Shown here: in pieces, positions 18,639-27,864 of the stretch
Layout of the letters: each line of letters opens with the position of its first letter
How positions within the stretch are numbered: the first letter of the stretch is position 1
Assembly (NCBI RefSeq): GCF_000772705.2
Contig: NZ_JSBW02000050.1
Span: 36,479 to 100,478, forward strand
Length of the DNA: 64,000 nt
DNA from: Xanthomonas vasicola
GTDB lineage: Bacteria; Pseudomonadota; Gammaproteobacteria; Xanthomonadales; Xanthomonadaceae
Direction: 5' to 3'
Made by a program: the position numbers and the translations under genes
Notes under the pieces: model-generated
The model's input: only the letters and a program-made list of their open reading frames with translations
What the model was told of the DNA's origin: nothing
Databases searched by the model: none

Positions 18639-19360
18639 CCGCGCTGCCTGCCGCATCGATCACCTCTTCCGCGCTGGACAATCTGGAGGCGCTCAACGCG
18701 CAGCTGGAAGGACTGCGTGCCGACGAACGCGTGGCCTGGGCGCTGCAGTACGGCCCGCAGGAAGCCGCGCTATCGTCCAGCTTCGGCGCGCAATCGGCAG
18801 TGACGCTGCATCTGCTCAGCCAGCAACGACCGGATATTCCGGTGATCCTGATCGACACCGGCTACCTGTTTCCGGAAACCTACCGCTTCGCCGATGCCCT
18901 GACCGAGCGACTCAAGCTCAATCTCAGGGTGTATCGCCCGCTGGTCAGCCGCGCCTGGATGGAAGCGCGCCACGGACGCTTGTGGGAGCAAGGCATGGTC
19001 GGCATCGATCAATACAACAACCTGCGCAAGGTCGAACCGATGCGTCGCGCCTTGGACGAACTCAACGTGGGCACCTGGTTCACTGGCCTGCGCCGCAGCC
19101 AGTCCGGCGGCCGCGCGCAGACGCCCATCGTGCAGAAGCGCGGCGAACGCTACAAGATCAGCCCGATCGCCGACTGGACCGATCGCGACGTGTGGCAATA
19201 CCTGCAAGCGCACGATCTGCCGTATCACCCGCTGTGGGAACAAGGCTACGTGTCCATCGGCGATTTCCACACCACGCGTCGCTGGGAACCCGGCATGCGC
19301 GAAGAAGACACACGCTTCTTTGGCCTGAAGCGCGAGTGCGGCATCCACGAGGATATCTAG
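18635..19360 (+). CDS. cysH: Phosphoadenylyl-sulfate (PAPS) reductase
   Basis: A 241-residue thioredoxin-dependent reductase converting PAPS to sulfite. The PP-loop-like motif is [15 protein letters not shown] (about residues 46-60), with [11 protein letters not shown] following. The C-terminus ends ECGIHEDI, the tail carrying the catalytic cysteine. The paired iron-sulfur cysteine motifs of APS reductases are absent, so PAPS is the expected substrate. That fits the upstream APS kinase domain of CysNC. The ATG overlaps the cysI stop by 4 bp. It is the last gene of the operon. Confidence 0.95.
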   Translation: MTALPAASITSSALDNLEALNAQLEGLRADERVAWALQYGPQEAALSSSFGAQSAVTLHLLSQQRPDIPVILIDTGYLFPETYRFADALTERLKLNLRVYRPLVSRAWMEARHGRLWEQGMVGIDQYNNLRKVEPMRRALDELNVGTWFTGLRRSQSGGRAQTPIVQKRGERYKISPIADWTDRDVWQYLQAHDLPYHPLWEQGYVSIGDFHTTRRWEPGMREEDTRFFGLKRECGIHEDI

Positions 19361-19482
19361 CTGCGGCAGCCCACTGCAATGTGGCTTGTACTGAGGCAGA
19401 TCGCGACGTCTGTTTGGGCATGCTGCGCCTCATAACGATGGCAACGGGCTACGATCAGCGCCTGTGCATCGGCGCGCACCCA

Positions 19483-21102
19483 TCACCCTGCGACCGCATC
19501 CGCTTGCACACGCTGCATCCAGTAACGATCGAACAGCCACATCAGCACCAGCGACGCTCCAACCAGCGGGAAGATCAGCCCGCACAGCACCAGCAGCACC
19601 ATCAGCCCTTGTAGCGTGCGTGGATCAGCGGGCAACGGCGGCACGCCCAGCCCTCCGCTTGGGCGACGCTTCCACCACATCACAGCCGCACTGACGCACA
19701 ACAGCACAATCGCAATGCAGGCGAACAATAGGATCAACTGGTTTGCAGTGCCGTATTGCTGCCCAAGGTGCACATTGATACCCCATTCCATCAGCTTGGC
19801 CAGCGGCCCGTAGTCGCGGTAGCGCATGTCAAGCAGCACCGCACCGCTGTATTGATCCAGATGAATCACGCGCTGCCGCTGCAGATCGGCCGGATACACC
19901 GACGCGGTATAGACGCCGGTCGTACCACGCGGCGGCGCCACGCTATATCCCGGTAGGATGCCGCGCGCATCGAAGCGCGCAATCGCCGCATCCAGGCCGA
20001 TCGCTCCACGTCCCGGCCCAGCGAAGCCGCCGGCATCGCCATGGGCGGCATGCGCGCTCTCTGCCGAGTGCGCGTGTTGGGTTGACTGCTCTGCGTGGGC
20101 TACGTGCTCTGCGTGTTCAGACTCGGCTAAGTGCTCTGCGTTTTCTTCGTGGTCTACATGCCCTGCATGTGCCGAAAGCGCCATGTGCTCGGAGTGCTCG
20201 TTGCCGACCTGCAGCGCACTCGCGTGCTCGCAATGCAACGGCTCATCCAAGCCGCCAGCCCCTCGTACAGGCACCACTGACTCCGGCAAGCGCGCCTGCC
20301 GCAACGACCACGCCGGCTCACCGCTATCGGCCAAGCGCTGCTGCGACATCGGCTGCTGCACACGCAACCCGGCGGGATAGCCAAAATCATGCCCATTGGC
20401 CCAGCGATTGACCTGTGCACCCCAGAGCCATGACCACGGCATACCGGTCAGCGCCAGCAATAGCAGGATCGCCCCAACCCCGGCACCGGTCACCGCATGC
20501 AGGTCGCGCCAGAACAGCCGCTGCTTCGGCTTGCCACGCACACTGATCACGCCGCCACGTCGCCCGCGCGGCCACCACAGATACACACCGGTAAGCACCA
20601 GCACGATCGCCCAACCGCCCGCCATTTCGATCAGGCCAGGCGCATATGGCCCGACCAACGCCAGGCTGTGCAGCCGGCGGATCGTCCAGCTCAGCGTACC
20701 GTGCTCCGGCAAGGCACCCAACACCCGTGCACGGTATGGATCGACATAGACCACCTGCCGCACACCATGTGCATCCACCAGCCCGATCTCGGCGCTGGCA
20801 TCCGCCTGTTTGGGCGTGGTGTAGACAAATAATCTACCGGCGTAGCGCTGTTGTGCAGCGGCAACCAACTGCTGTGCGGGCACGCGCGCGTGGCCTACCG
20901 GCACCACCTTCAAATCGTGGTGCACGCTGCGATCGATCGCGTCCTGATACAAAAACGCCGCCCCGGTCACCGCCAGCCAGATGATGAAAGGCAGCACCAG
21001 CAGTCCGGCATAGAAATGCCAGCGCCACACCGCGCGATAGAAGCGCCAGCGGTTACCTTGGCGTGCCTGGTCTACGCCACTGTGGTCAGTCATTGCATGC
21101 AT
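19483..21102 (-). CDS. PepSY-associated transmembrane protein with His-rich periplasmic loop
   Basis: About 539 residues from ATG 21102, which overlaps the receptor stop as TGATG. There are four main membrane segments: one near the N-terminus (FYAGLLVLPFIIWLAVTGAA), one around residues 190-210, one around 245-265 and a C-terminal set. This is the layout of PepSY_TM (PiuB-like) proteins, which accompany metal and siderophore receptors and may act as inner-membrane reductases. Residues about 285-352 form an unusual loop with some fifteen histidines and many Glu/Ala, as repeats of the type EHAEHVAHAE. That suggests metal binding. It is third in an operon with a DUF2946 protein and a TonB receptor. 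The metal is unknown; copper or iron are candidates. Confidence 0.85.
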   Translation of the reverse strand: MHAMTDHSGVDQARQGNRWRFYRAVWRWHFYAGLLVLPFIIWLAVTGAAFLYQDAIDRSVHHDLKVVPVGHARVPAQQLVAAAQQRYAGRLFVYTTPKQADASAEIGLVDAHGVRQVVYVDPYRARVLGALPEHGTLSWTIRRLHSLALVGPYAPGLIEMAGGWAIVLVLTGVYLWWPRGRRGGVISVRGKPKQRLFWRDLHAVTGAGVGAILLLLALTGMPWSWLWGAQVNRWANGHDFGYPAGLRVQQPMSQQRLADSGEPAWSLRQARLPESVVPVRGAGGLDEPLHCEHASALQVGNEHSEHMALSAHAGHVDHEENAEHLAESEHAEHVAHAEQSTQHAHSAESAHAAHGDAGGFAGPGRGAIGLDAAIARFDARGILPGYSVAPPRGTTGVYTASVYPADLQRQRVIHLDQYSGAVLLDMRYRDYGPLAKLMEWGINVHLGQQYGTANQLILLFACIAIVLLCVSAAVMWWKRRPSGGLGVPPLPADPRTLQGLMVLLVLCGLIFPLVGASLVLMWLFDRYWMQRVQADAVAG

Positions 21103-23129
21103 CAGAAAGTCCAATCCCACGACAGCGACAACGCGCGTCCATCGCCAGGCGAATAGCCCGAGCTGCCGCTGTCGTACCAGGCGTACACATACGCACGATC
21201 GGTGACATTGCGCAGCTGCAGGCTCAGCGCGTTGCGCGCATCCACATTCCAGCGCGCGCCCAGATTGAGCAAGGCATAGCCGCCGGTGCGGCCAAGCGTG
21301 TTGGTGCGCTCCAGGTAGTAGTCGCCTTGCGCATTGCCCCAGGCGCTCAACTGCACCGCCGAACTGACCTGCCACTCCAGCCCGGCGGTCGCCAACCAGT
21401 GCGGCACGTTTTCGATCTCCTTGCCGCGCGTGGCCGGGGCACTCGGATCGGGCGTGGCGATCGTGGCCTTCTGTCGCGAATACGACACCCAAGCACGCCA
21501 GTGCTCAGCCGGCTGCAGGTTGAGCTGCGCATCCCAACCGCGCCGCAGCGTGCGGCCGACATTGGCCACATCGCCAATGCCCACCACGCCATTCACACCA
21601 AAGACGGTCGCCACCTCACCGGATGCGCGTTGCTCCCAATAGGCCAGGCGCCCGTCCAACAGAGTCGACGGTGCGAACTTGAGGCCGGTCTCCCAGCCGT
21701 CATTGATCGACGGCCCCAGGTTGCCGGGCTGGCGACGGTAGGCGCCATCGCCGCTGCCGATCTGGAAGGTGCGTCCCCAGTTCGCATACACGCTGCTCTG
21801 CTCACCCACGCGGTAGCTCGCACTGAATTTGGGTTGCTTGATGGTGCCGTAGTCATAGGTCGGCGCAACGGTGCCGGCCAGCACATCGTGCAGTTGCCCA
21901 TCGACGCGATCGATGCGATACCCCGGCACCAGCTGCAAGCGCGCAAACGGCGTCAGCACCGCCTGCACATACGCGCCACGTGTGCGCAGGTCGTAATCCC
22001 AATCGCGCAACTGCGCGCTGCGAACGCGGGCCACGGTGCGATACCGCTGCGACTGATTTTCCTGCCACTGCGCATCTATCCCTGCTTCGAGATTGGCATT
22101 CAGCGCGCCCCAATTCGGCTGCCAGTTACTCCGCAGCAGCAGCCCGCGATGGGTTTCATCGGTATCGCGTTCCTGCTGCAGCCCCGCCTGGGAAAACCGC
22201 ACCCAGCGCTGATTGCGGTAGTCGTTCTGGTAGGCCTTGGCACTCCATTGCGCCTGTTCACCGAGCTCGCCGTCCGCATGCAGCGCAGTCTGGCGCAGAC
22301 GACGCTCGCTGCGATCGTTCTGCGCATAGTCCGGCGAGCTTCGCGGCGCTGCGCGTGCGGTAGCGGCGTCCAGATAGCCCGCTTCCAATGCATGGTTGTC
22401 GTAATACCGCGTGGTGAGCCCGGCGCGGAATGCACCATCCGGGTCGGTGTAAAACCACTTGCCCGCCACGCTGAGTTTGCGCGCATCGGCATGATCGCGA
22501 TAGCCGTCCGAGTCGCGCCAGGCCAGCACATAGTTCTGGCTCCACGCGCCCTGTTCGAAACCTTTGCTGAGTTGCACCTCGCGCTCATCGAAGCTGCCGG
22601 CCGTCACGCTCAAGCGGCCATCGTTGCCGCCAGTGCGGGTCAGCACGTCCACGCTGCCGGCAATGGCGTTCAAACCATAGCGCGCGTCGTTGGTGCCACG
22701 CACGATCTCGATCGCGCTGATGTCTTGCGGAAATACCGCATCCAGATACGGCATGGCGCCGGCATTGTCGTTGCTGGGAATGCCGTCGATCAGCAATTTC
22801 ACCGCATTGATGCGTCCCTCGCCGTTGAAACCGCGGAACGAAAAACGCCCTGCATCCGTGCCCATGCGGAACTGGGTCACCTGCACTCCGGGCGCGCGCA
22901 TCAGCAGTTCCCAGCTGTAATCCACATGTTGATCGTGCAGCAGCTCGCCGCCGATCACATCCACCGAGCTCAACACGCGCGCCGTGCTCGGGCTGCGCTG
23001 CGCGTGTTCGCTGACCAGCACCTTGCCCAGCGTCAGTGCCGCGTCCTGCGCCTGCACATTGCATGCAGGCCCCCACACCAACGCCAACGACGGCGCATAC
23101 CACATCGTTTTCAACAACCGTAGACGCAT
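21102..23129 (-). CDS. TonB-dependent outer-membrane receptor, likely metal uptake
   Basis: 675 residues from ATG 23129, with AAGGG upstream. A signal peptide ends near NVQAQ. A plug domain follows (RAPGVQVTQFRMGTDAGRF, then VEIVRG-like IEIVRGTNDARYGLNAIAGS), then a 22-strand-type barrel ending in aromatic WDWTF. Typical TBDRs are of this length. It should take up a metal or metal complex with TonB energy. The neighbours, a DUF2946 protein upstream and a His-rich PepSY protein downstream, suggest metal handling rather than carbohydrate uptake. No TonB box is confidently identifiable. The ligand is inferred only from context. Confidence 0.9.
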   Translation of the reverse strand: MRLRLLKTMWYAPSLALVWGPACNVQAQDAALTLGKVLVSEHAQRSPSTARVLSSVDVIGGELLHDQHVDYSWELLMRAPGVQVTQFRMGTDAGRFSFRGFNGEGRINAVKLLIDGIPSNDNAGAMPYLDAVFPQDISAIEIVRGTNDARYGLNAIAGSVDVLTRTGGNDGRLSVTAGSFDEREVQLSKGFEQGAWSQNYVLAWRDSDGYRDHADARKLSVAGKWFYTDPDGAFRAGLTTRYYDNHALEAGYLDAATARAAPRSSPDYAQNDRSERRLRQTALHADGELGEQAQWSAKAYQNDYRNQRWVRFSQAGLQQERDTDETHRGLLLRSNWQPNWGALNANLEAGIDAQWQENQSQRYRTVARVRSAQLRDWDYDLRTRGAYVQAVLTPFARLQLVPGYRIDRVDGQLHDVLAGTVAPTYDYGTIKQPKFSASYRVGEQSSVYANWGRTFQIGSGDGAYRRQPGNLGPSINDGWETGLKFAPSTLLDGRLAYWEQRASGEVATVFGVNGVVGIGDVANVGRTLRRGWDAQLNLQPAEHWRAWVSYSRQKATIATPDPSAPATRGKEIENVPHWLATAGLEWQVSSAVQLSAWGNAQGDYYLERTNTLGRTGGYALLNLGARWNVDARNALSLQLRNVTDRAYVYAWYDSGSSGYSPGDGRALSLSWDWTF

Positions 23130-23298
23130 TACCAACCCTTCGCCGTGGGAGCACGGCCGCACAGCCGTGCGCTGCCACCACTGTGGCGCGCATCGGCATC
23201 ACTCGAATAAGATGCGAGTCGTCCGCGATACCCTGCAGCGCGCGATACCTCACGCGCGCACAGGGCATGACTGCATGGACGCCCGCGCAGGGGCAACC

Positions 23299-23736
23299 TT
23301 ACGCGGGCAGCGGTGGTCCACGTGCGCCGAGCGCGGCCCACCGAAAGACCGGGCCTGCGCTTGCCTGGGTGTACGCTGGCGCAGGCGTCGGCCGCAGCTG
23401 CAGCAGGCACAGCAATGCCACGATGAGCAATAGGAGCAAGCGTGCGGCCAATACGCAGTAGTCGCAGGCCTCGCCATGTGTCGCTGCCTCGTGGCTGCCG
23501 GCGTGCTGCGTCGCCGTCGCGGAATCGGAGTGCGCATGCGTCGCAATCCCTGGCGGCCGGGTTCGATGACCGGCATGCAGCGAGCTCTCTGCCGACAATG
23601 CCGGGGCGCTCATGCACATCGGCTCAGCCGACTGTGCCTGGCTCCAGCGGCTGATCAGCGGAGCCACCAGCATCAGTACCACCGCCAGACAGGCAAGCAG
23701 AGGCAATAACCGATGGTGGCGGAACGAGCGACGCAT
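23299..23736 (-). CDS. DUF2946 family small membrane protein
   Basis: 145 residues from ATG 23736 (MRRSFRHHRLLPLLACLAVV). It has an N-terminal membrane segment, a His-rich exported stretch (ESSLHAGHRTRP..., THAHSDSA, QHAGSHEAATHGEACDYC) and a C-terminal hydrophobic helix. The HGEACDYC pattern is the hallmark of DUF2946, a family often found beside copper-associated TonB receptors. It is the first gene of a likely three-gene metal operon. A direct biochemical role is not established. The 169 bases between it and the receptor contain no gene. Confidence 0.75.
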   Translation of the reverse strand: MRRSFRHHRLLPLLACLAVVLMLVAPLISRWSQAQSAEPMCMSAPALSAESSLHAGHRTRPPGIATHAHSDSATATQHAGSHEAATHGEACDYCVLAARLLLLLIVALLCLLQLRPTPAPAYTQASAGPVFRWAALGARGPPLPA

Positions 23737-24048
23737 GCCTGCGAGTGTAAGCCGCCATGTCTCCCGGGGCGATGGTTGCGGCCGATGCGCGACCGGATGT
23801 CGCACCTGATTGGGGCTGTTGCACCCGCTGGCCCGTCGCGGGCACACGCAGGCGACCAGAGCATGGCAACACTGCGGAGAGCAGACCTGGATGCCAGCCG
23901 TCCCCAGACTCTCTGCCATCACACCAGCCTCACGCCAACCCACCGTCCAGGTCGGCAGCCACACTTTTTTCTCACCTCCGTGACGCCAGGCACATGACGT
24001 GCCTTGGCATGCCCTATGCTTGCGGCTTACCACTCTTTACCTGCGCGC
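23737..24048. other. Divergent intergenic region
   Basis: These 312 bases separate the putative metal operon (minus) from the histidine kinase (plus). No gene, clear operator or strong repeat was recognised. Both promoters should be here. Confidence 0.5.
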
Positions 24049-25245
24049 ATGAGTACCGTCCTGTCCGATATCGCGGCCGAACCGCTTCCTTGCGCACCCA
24101 AGCCCCCCAGCGAAACGCTGCGCCTCCAGGCGCTGCGCAGCTACGGCATTCTCGACACTCCGCGCGAAGCGGCGTTCGAAGACATCACCCGGCTCGCCTC
24201 GATCATCTGCCAGACGCCAATCGCGCTGATCAGCCTAGTGGATGCAGATCGCCAGTGGTTCAAGAGCGAACTCGGGCTGGGCGAGCGCGAGACGCCGTTG
24301 TTCAAATCGATGTGCGCGTACGCGCTGCTCGACAATGACGTGCTGGTGGTGCCAGACACGCGCGAAGACATCCGCTTTGCGCGCAACCCGCTGGTCACCG
24401 GCGAGGCGCCGCTACACTTTTATGCGGGTGCCTTGTTGAAGACGCCCGACGGTCTGCCGCTGGGAACCGTCTGCGTGCTGGACCGGAAACCGCGTCAGCT
24501 CACCGATGAGCAGGTGGAAGCCCTGCGCGCGCTGGCACGCCAGACCATGGCGCAGTTGGAATTGCGCCGCGCGCTGGCAATCGCCGAGGAATCCGATCGC
24601 TACCGCAGCCGCCTGATGGCCATCGCCGGTCATGATCTGAAGACTCCGCTGCGCACTGCTGCTTACGCCATCGACAAGATGCGCCGGCATGCCAACGTCG
24701 ATTCCATCCCGCCCCTGGTGACCGCGCGCGATGCGATCAGCCTGGTCGGCCGTAGCCTGGACGAATTGGCCACGCTGGCGGCCTCGAGCAAGGCTGCCAT
24801 GCCGGACCTGCAATCGCTGCAGCTGGAAGACGTGCTGCATTCGGTGCTCGGCGTGTGGCGGCAGCAGGCCATCGACAAGTGCCTGGCACTGCGCCATGTA
24901 CCTACCTCGCTCCGCGTGCGCAGCCATCCCAGCTTGTTGACCACCTTGATCGGCAACCTGGTCGGCAATGCCATCAAGTACACCGAACGCGGTCGCGTGC
25001 TGGTCGGCACCCGCCGCCGCCCCGGTTTTGCAGTGGTGGAAATCATCGACAGCGGCATTGGCTTGAATCTGGAGCACCCCGAGCAGGTCTTCCAGGCGTT
25101 CCGCCAAGCCGACCCGCGCAGCGACGGCTTGGGCATCGGTCTATGGATCGTGCACCGCACTGCCGAGACATTGGGATGCGAAGTAGACGTGCGTCCGCGC
25201 CCGCAAGGCGGCACCTGTTTTTCGGTGCGGATTCCCTTAGCTTAA
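24049..25245 (+). CDS. GAF-domain sensor histidine kinase
   Basis: About 398 residues from ATG 24049; an upstream in-frame ATG at 24016 is possible, and neither has a strong ribosome site. There is no membrane segment. Residues about 30-175 form a GAF sensory domain (LRSYGILDTPREAAFEDI, PIALISLVDADRQWF, FYAGALLKTPDG). Then come the HisKA phosphoacceptor (IAGHDLKTPLRT) and a HATPase_c domain with N box NLVGNAIKY, G1 DSGIGL and G2 GLGIGLWIV. It is a cytoplasmic two-component sensor kinase. No response regulator is adjacent, so it is an orphan here. The signal is unknown. Confidence 0.9.
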   Translation: MSTVLSDIAAEPLPCAPKPPSETLRLQALRSYGILDTPREAAFEDITRLASIICQTPIALISLVDADRQWFKSELGLGERETPLFKSMCAYALLDNDVLVVPDTREDIRFARNPLVTGEAPLHFYAGALLKTPDGLPLGTVCVLDRKPRQLTDEQVEALRALARQTMAQLELRRALAIAEESDRYRSRLMAIAGHDLKTPLRTAAYAIDKMRRHANVDSIPPLVTARDAISLVGRSLDELATLAASSKAAMPDLQSLQLEDVLHSVLGVWRQQAIDKCLALRHVPTSLRVRSHPSLLTTLIGNLVGNAIKYTERGRVLVGTRRRPGFAVVEIIDSGIGLNLEHPEQVFQAFRQADPRSDGLGIGLWIVHRTAETLGCEVDVRPRPQGGTCFSVRIPLA

Positions 25246-25329
25246 GGTCTGTAGCGCGCAAATTGTTTCGGCAATCTGCGGCTAAGCCTGGGATCTTACG
25301 TTAGGGCGCTGGTGTGCAGCCGGACTAAG

Positions 25330-25468
25330 AGCAGCTAACAAAACTACTGCGCAGCCGCCAGGCGGGCGCGGCCGGTGCTCGGAATCCTCATGTACCACTC
25401 GTACACTCCGGTTCCTGTGCGCCGCCCGCACCCGCCTGACGACTGCTCGCTACGTTTTGTTAGCCGCT
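25330..25468. repeat. 139-bp imperfect palindromic element (MITE- or REP-like)
   Basis: The left end AGCAGCTAACAAAAC is matched by GTTTTGTTAGCCGCT at the right end. Most of the roughly 65-bp arms are complementary with scattered mismatches, and the central apex lies near CATGTACCACTCGTACA. A diverged left half recurs at 46053-46112. No transposase is encoded. Confidence 0.75.
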
Positions 25469-25679
25469 CGAAACAAGGCTGCCAGTGAAATCCCGCCCAG
25501 CCAACATTGCAGCAGCGCACACCATATGCGATGCGATGTCGCATGTGAGCGGCGCTGCGGAGACCGGGCAAACTTGCCGTAGCGACGCGCTAGCGCTCAT
25601 CGCGGACCACCGCATCGCACACGGCCCGTCCTCGCGCTGTGTCATCTCAAAGAAAGTGTCCCCGGACGGAACACAATCC

Positions 25680-25717
25680 AAAAAAAAAGCGGACCCGGGC
25701 TCTCGACCCGGATCCGC
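25680..25717 (-). terminator. Strong Rho-independent terminator on the minus strand
   Basis: Read on the minus strand, GCGGATCCGGG pairs with CCCGGGTCCGC around a short loop and is followed by nine T residues. The frames to its right on that strand do not look like genes. The terminated transcript may therefore be a small RNA lying between about 25720 and 25900. Confidence 0.7.
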
Positions 25718-25903
25718 CACCAAGCACGCCAGGTCTCTCCCCAGGGACCCAGGTGCGCCAGCCGCTCTGTGCACAGCCTCGTGCAACAGTGATGCGACAG
25801 CGCTAGCAACCCTTCGACGACACCGCGAAACACCCCGGCAATGCAATCAACTGCATCGCAGGCTCTGCGCCGTCCACCCCTAGACGTTCAAGAGTGTCGT
25901 GTC

Positions 25904-26095
25904 ATGGTTGCTATAAGGGTTTTCGACAAGACAGCGCGCAACTTGATGCGCTACGCCGACGCCGACTGCGTAGCCCTGACACTGGTAGGGGAAATCACTG
26001 ACAGCACGCATCGCGGATATGCCGAGCACAAGCGTATCACATTGATTGCGCTGGATTTTTTTCGTCGCCATTACGCTGCAGCGCAGCAGGCGTGA
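25904..26095 (+). CDS. Small hypothetical protein
   Basis: 63 codons from ATG 25904, reading MVAIRVFDKTARNLMRYADA and ending HYAAAQQA. The composition is that of a normal soluble protein, with alternating hydrophobic and charged residues. It does not look like random high-GC translation. A weak AAGAG lies about thirteen bases upstream. The family is not recognised. The opposite strand also has an open frame, but of poorer composition. Confidence 0.4.
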   Translation: MVAIRVFDKTARNLMRYADADCVALTLVGEITDSTHRGYAEHKRITLIALDFFRRHYAAAQQA

Positions 26096-26424
26096 AGAGC
26101 GAACCCAACCGGAGACGCCAGATCGCGTCGCTACAGCGACCAAGCAAACACGGCTGCGATGCGCAGGGATCACGTTTCAACGCACGGGTTACTGCAACCA
26201 CCAATCCGCTGGTTTCCGGGAAAGCCGCGTCTCATTGCATCAACACTATCAGCGCGTAAAAAAAAGCTGCCTCAACCGCGACAGAACAGCAAACAAACCG
26301 GCGTAACAGCAGCAGCATGCGGCCAATGCGCCCGAACCGCATCTACACGCGTCCACTCCAGCTCCCGTGCGCCGTCCACAACGCCGGACGACTGCCCGCG
26401 CCGGCCCGTTGGCCGCTCGCAACT
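26096..26424. other. Intergenic region with no recognised feature
   Basis: These 329 bases show no convincing gene on either strand. A short A-run lies near 26257-26265 but has no clear hairpin. Confidence 0.45.
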
Positions 26425-26706
26425 TCAGAACCCGGACGCATCTGCATCCTGGCGTGCAAACCACTCCGCCGAATGCACATCCTCGGCGGCAACTTCCAAC
26501 GCCTTGCGCAGTATTTCCAGCGGGATCTGCACGCGCGTGTCGCCCACCTGCAGCGCCACCCATAACGCTTCGTCGCGTGGGTCGGCCAGCACCGTCAGAA
26601 CCTCGTGCTCTCGGCCCTCGATCGTGGCCGAGAGCTGCAGCGACATGCCGCCGTCCGGCTCGGACGACCAGAGCCTGCTGAGGGAAGGACGCAGTGGGTC
26701 GGTCAT
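26425..26706 (-). CDS. Conserved-looking hypothetical protein downstream of cysB
   Basis: A 93-residue acidic soluble protein starting MTDPLRPSLSRLW. The middle is predicted beta-rich (MSLQLSATIEGREHEVLTVL, VALQVGDTRVQIPLE), followed by a helix (LRKALEVAAEDVHSAEW). There is no signal peptide and no domain I recognise. It starts ten bases after the cysB stop on the same strand, so it is probably co-transcribed. A role linked to sulfur control is possible but unsupported. Confidence 0.7.
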   Translation of the reverse strand: MTDPLRPSLSRLWSSEPDGGMSLQLSATIEGREHEVLTVLADPRDEALWVALQVGDTRVQIPLEILRKALEVAAEDVHSAEWFARQDADASGF

Positions 26707-26716
26707 TGTGGGCAGC

Positions 26717-27700
26717 TCAGCTGGTGATGGTCTGAGTCAGCGATTCCCAGGTCGGCGGCAATGGCCAGTTCGGCGCCTGATTGCCGTCCAGCACGCGCCG
26801 CAGGTCGCGCTTGTCGATCTGCGGCGCGAGCACATGCACCAGGTCCAGTGCGTAGTCGCGCAACACGCGATCACGCGGCAGCACCGCCCAGGCGATGCAC
26901 TCGGCAATCGGCGCGGGCGCCGGCCAGGCGAGCAGATCCTCGTCGAATGCATTGACCGCCATCTCCGCGACCAAACCCACGCCAAGCCCGGCGCGCACAT
27001 ACGTCTTGATCAGGTCCGCGTCCAGCGCGGTCAACGCGATGCTCGGCTCCAGCCCCACCTGCGCAAACGCCCGCTGCAGCGACGACCCCGGCCGCGTGGA
27101 GGATTCGTAGCTGATCAGCGGGTGCTCGGACAGCGCCTGCATGTCCGGTGCCATGCGCGGGTTGTCCAGCGCATGCCCGCGCGGCACCACCACCAGCCGC
27201 CTCCAGCGGTACAGCGGCACCGCAATCCCGGCACTCGGCTCGCTGCCGGCGGTGCTGACCACGGCAATATCCGCATCACCCTGGCTGAGCAGATCCAGCG
27301 CCGCGCTTTCGGCGGCCTGCTGCAGATGCACGCTCACCTGTGGGTAGGCGTTCTTGATCTGCGCCACTGCCGGTGGCAGCACGAAACGCGCTTGGGTATG
27401 CGTGGTTGTCAGGGTCAGCTGGCCCTGGCTCTCGCGGCGCTGGTTGGCCGCATAGGTGCGGATATTGCTGGCCTCCGACAGCACCGCGCGCGCGCGCTCG
27501 ATCACTTCCACACCGGCCGGCGTTACCGCATCCAGGCTGCGCCCCTTGCGCACGAATAATAGAAAGCCCAATTCGTCCTCCAGCTGCTTAAGCTGCTTGG
27601 ACAGGCCGGGCTGGGTTGCGTGCACGCGCGCGGCGGCCAGCGTGATGTTCAGCTCGGCATCGGCAATGGCCACCAGATAGCGAAGTTGGGTCAGCGTCAT
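26717..27700 (-). CDS. cysB: CysB-type LysR transcriptional regulator
   Basis: A 327-residue LysR family protein. The N-terminal winged helix-turn-helix ([38 protein letters not shown]) matches the CysB/Cbl branch rather than generic LysR proteins. The effector domain follows ([20 protein letters not shown]). It should activate sulfate-assimilation genes when N-acetylserine or O-acetylserine accumulates. It is divergent from cysG-cysK and lies about 12 kb from the cysDN/cysJIH operons it probably controls. It is co-directional with a small hypothetical gene immediately downstream. Confidence 0.93.
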   Translation of the reverse strand: MTLTQLRYLVAIADAELNITLAAARVHATQPGLSKQLKQLEDELGFLLFVRKGRSLDAVTPAGVEVIERARAVLSEASNIRTYAANQRRESQGQLTLTTTHTQARFVLPPAVAQIKNAYPQVSVHLQQAAESAALDLLSQGDADIAVVSTAGSEPSAGIAVPLYRWRRLVVVPRGHALDNPRMAPDMQALSEHPLISYESSTRPGSSLQRAFAQVGLEPSIALTALDADLIKTYVRAGLGVGLVAEMAVNAFDEDLLAWPAPAPIAECIAWAVLPRDRVLRDYALDLVHVLAPQIDKRDLRRVLDGNQAPNWPLPPTWESLTQTITS

Positions 27701-27864
27701 GGCTTATATCCAAAAAAGCGCGAGGCGCTACAAGGGCTTCGACTGTAGAGGAGTTCTGCGGGCCAGCTTATAACCGAACGCTATTTTTGGGATGTATGAA
27801 GTCATTTCCGACGGCTATAAGCCAGCGTTACGGTCTTGCCCTCCCCCATCGATGCTGCCGCTCC
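27701..27864. promoter_or_regulatory. Divergent cysB/cysG control region
   Basis: The gap between cysB and cysG contains two related stretches, TATAACCGAACGCTAT (about 27770-27785) and TATAAGCCAGCGTTACGG (about 27816-27833). These could be CysB half-sites. The assignment is tentative, and the second lies within the possible longer form of CysG. Confidence 0.35.

Larger units (their letters stand above)
25246..25903. other. Long intergenic region with palindrome and terminator
   Basis: These 658 bases carry no convincing protein gene. They hold a 139-bp imperfect palindrome and a strong minus-strand terminator with no annotated gene upstream of it, each listed separately. Confidence 0.55.

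Noticed and set aside
25485..25883. Plus-strand frame in the large intergenic gap
   Set aside because: It crosses a strong terminator hairpin with a poly-A run (poly-Lys in translation) and has no protein-like composition.
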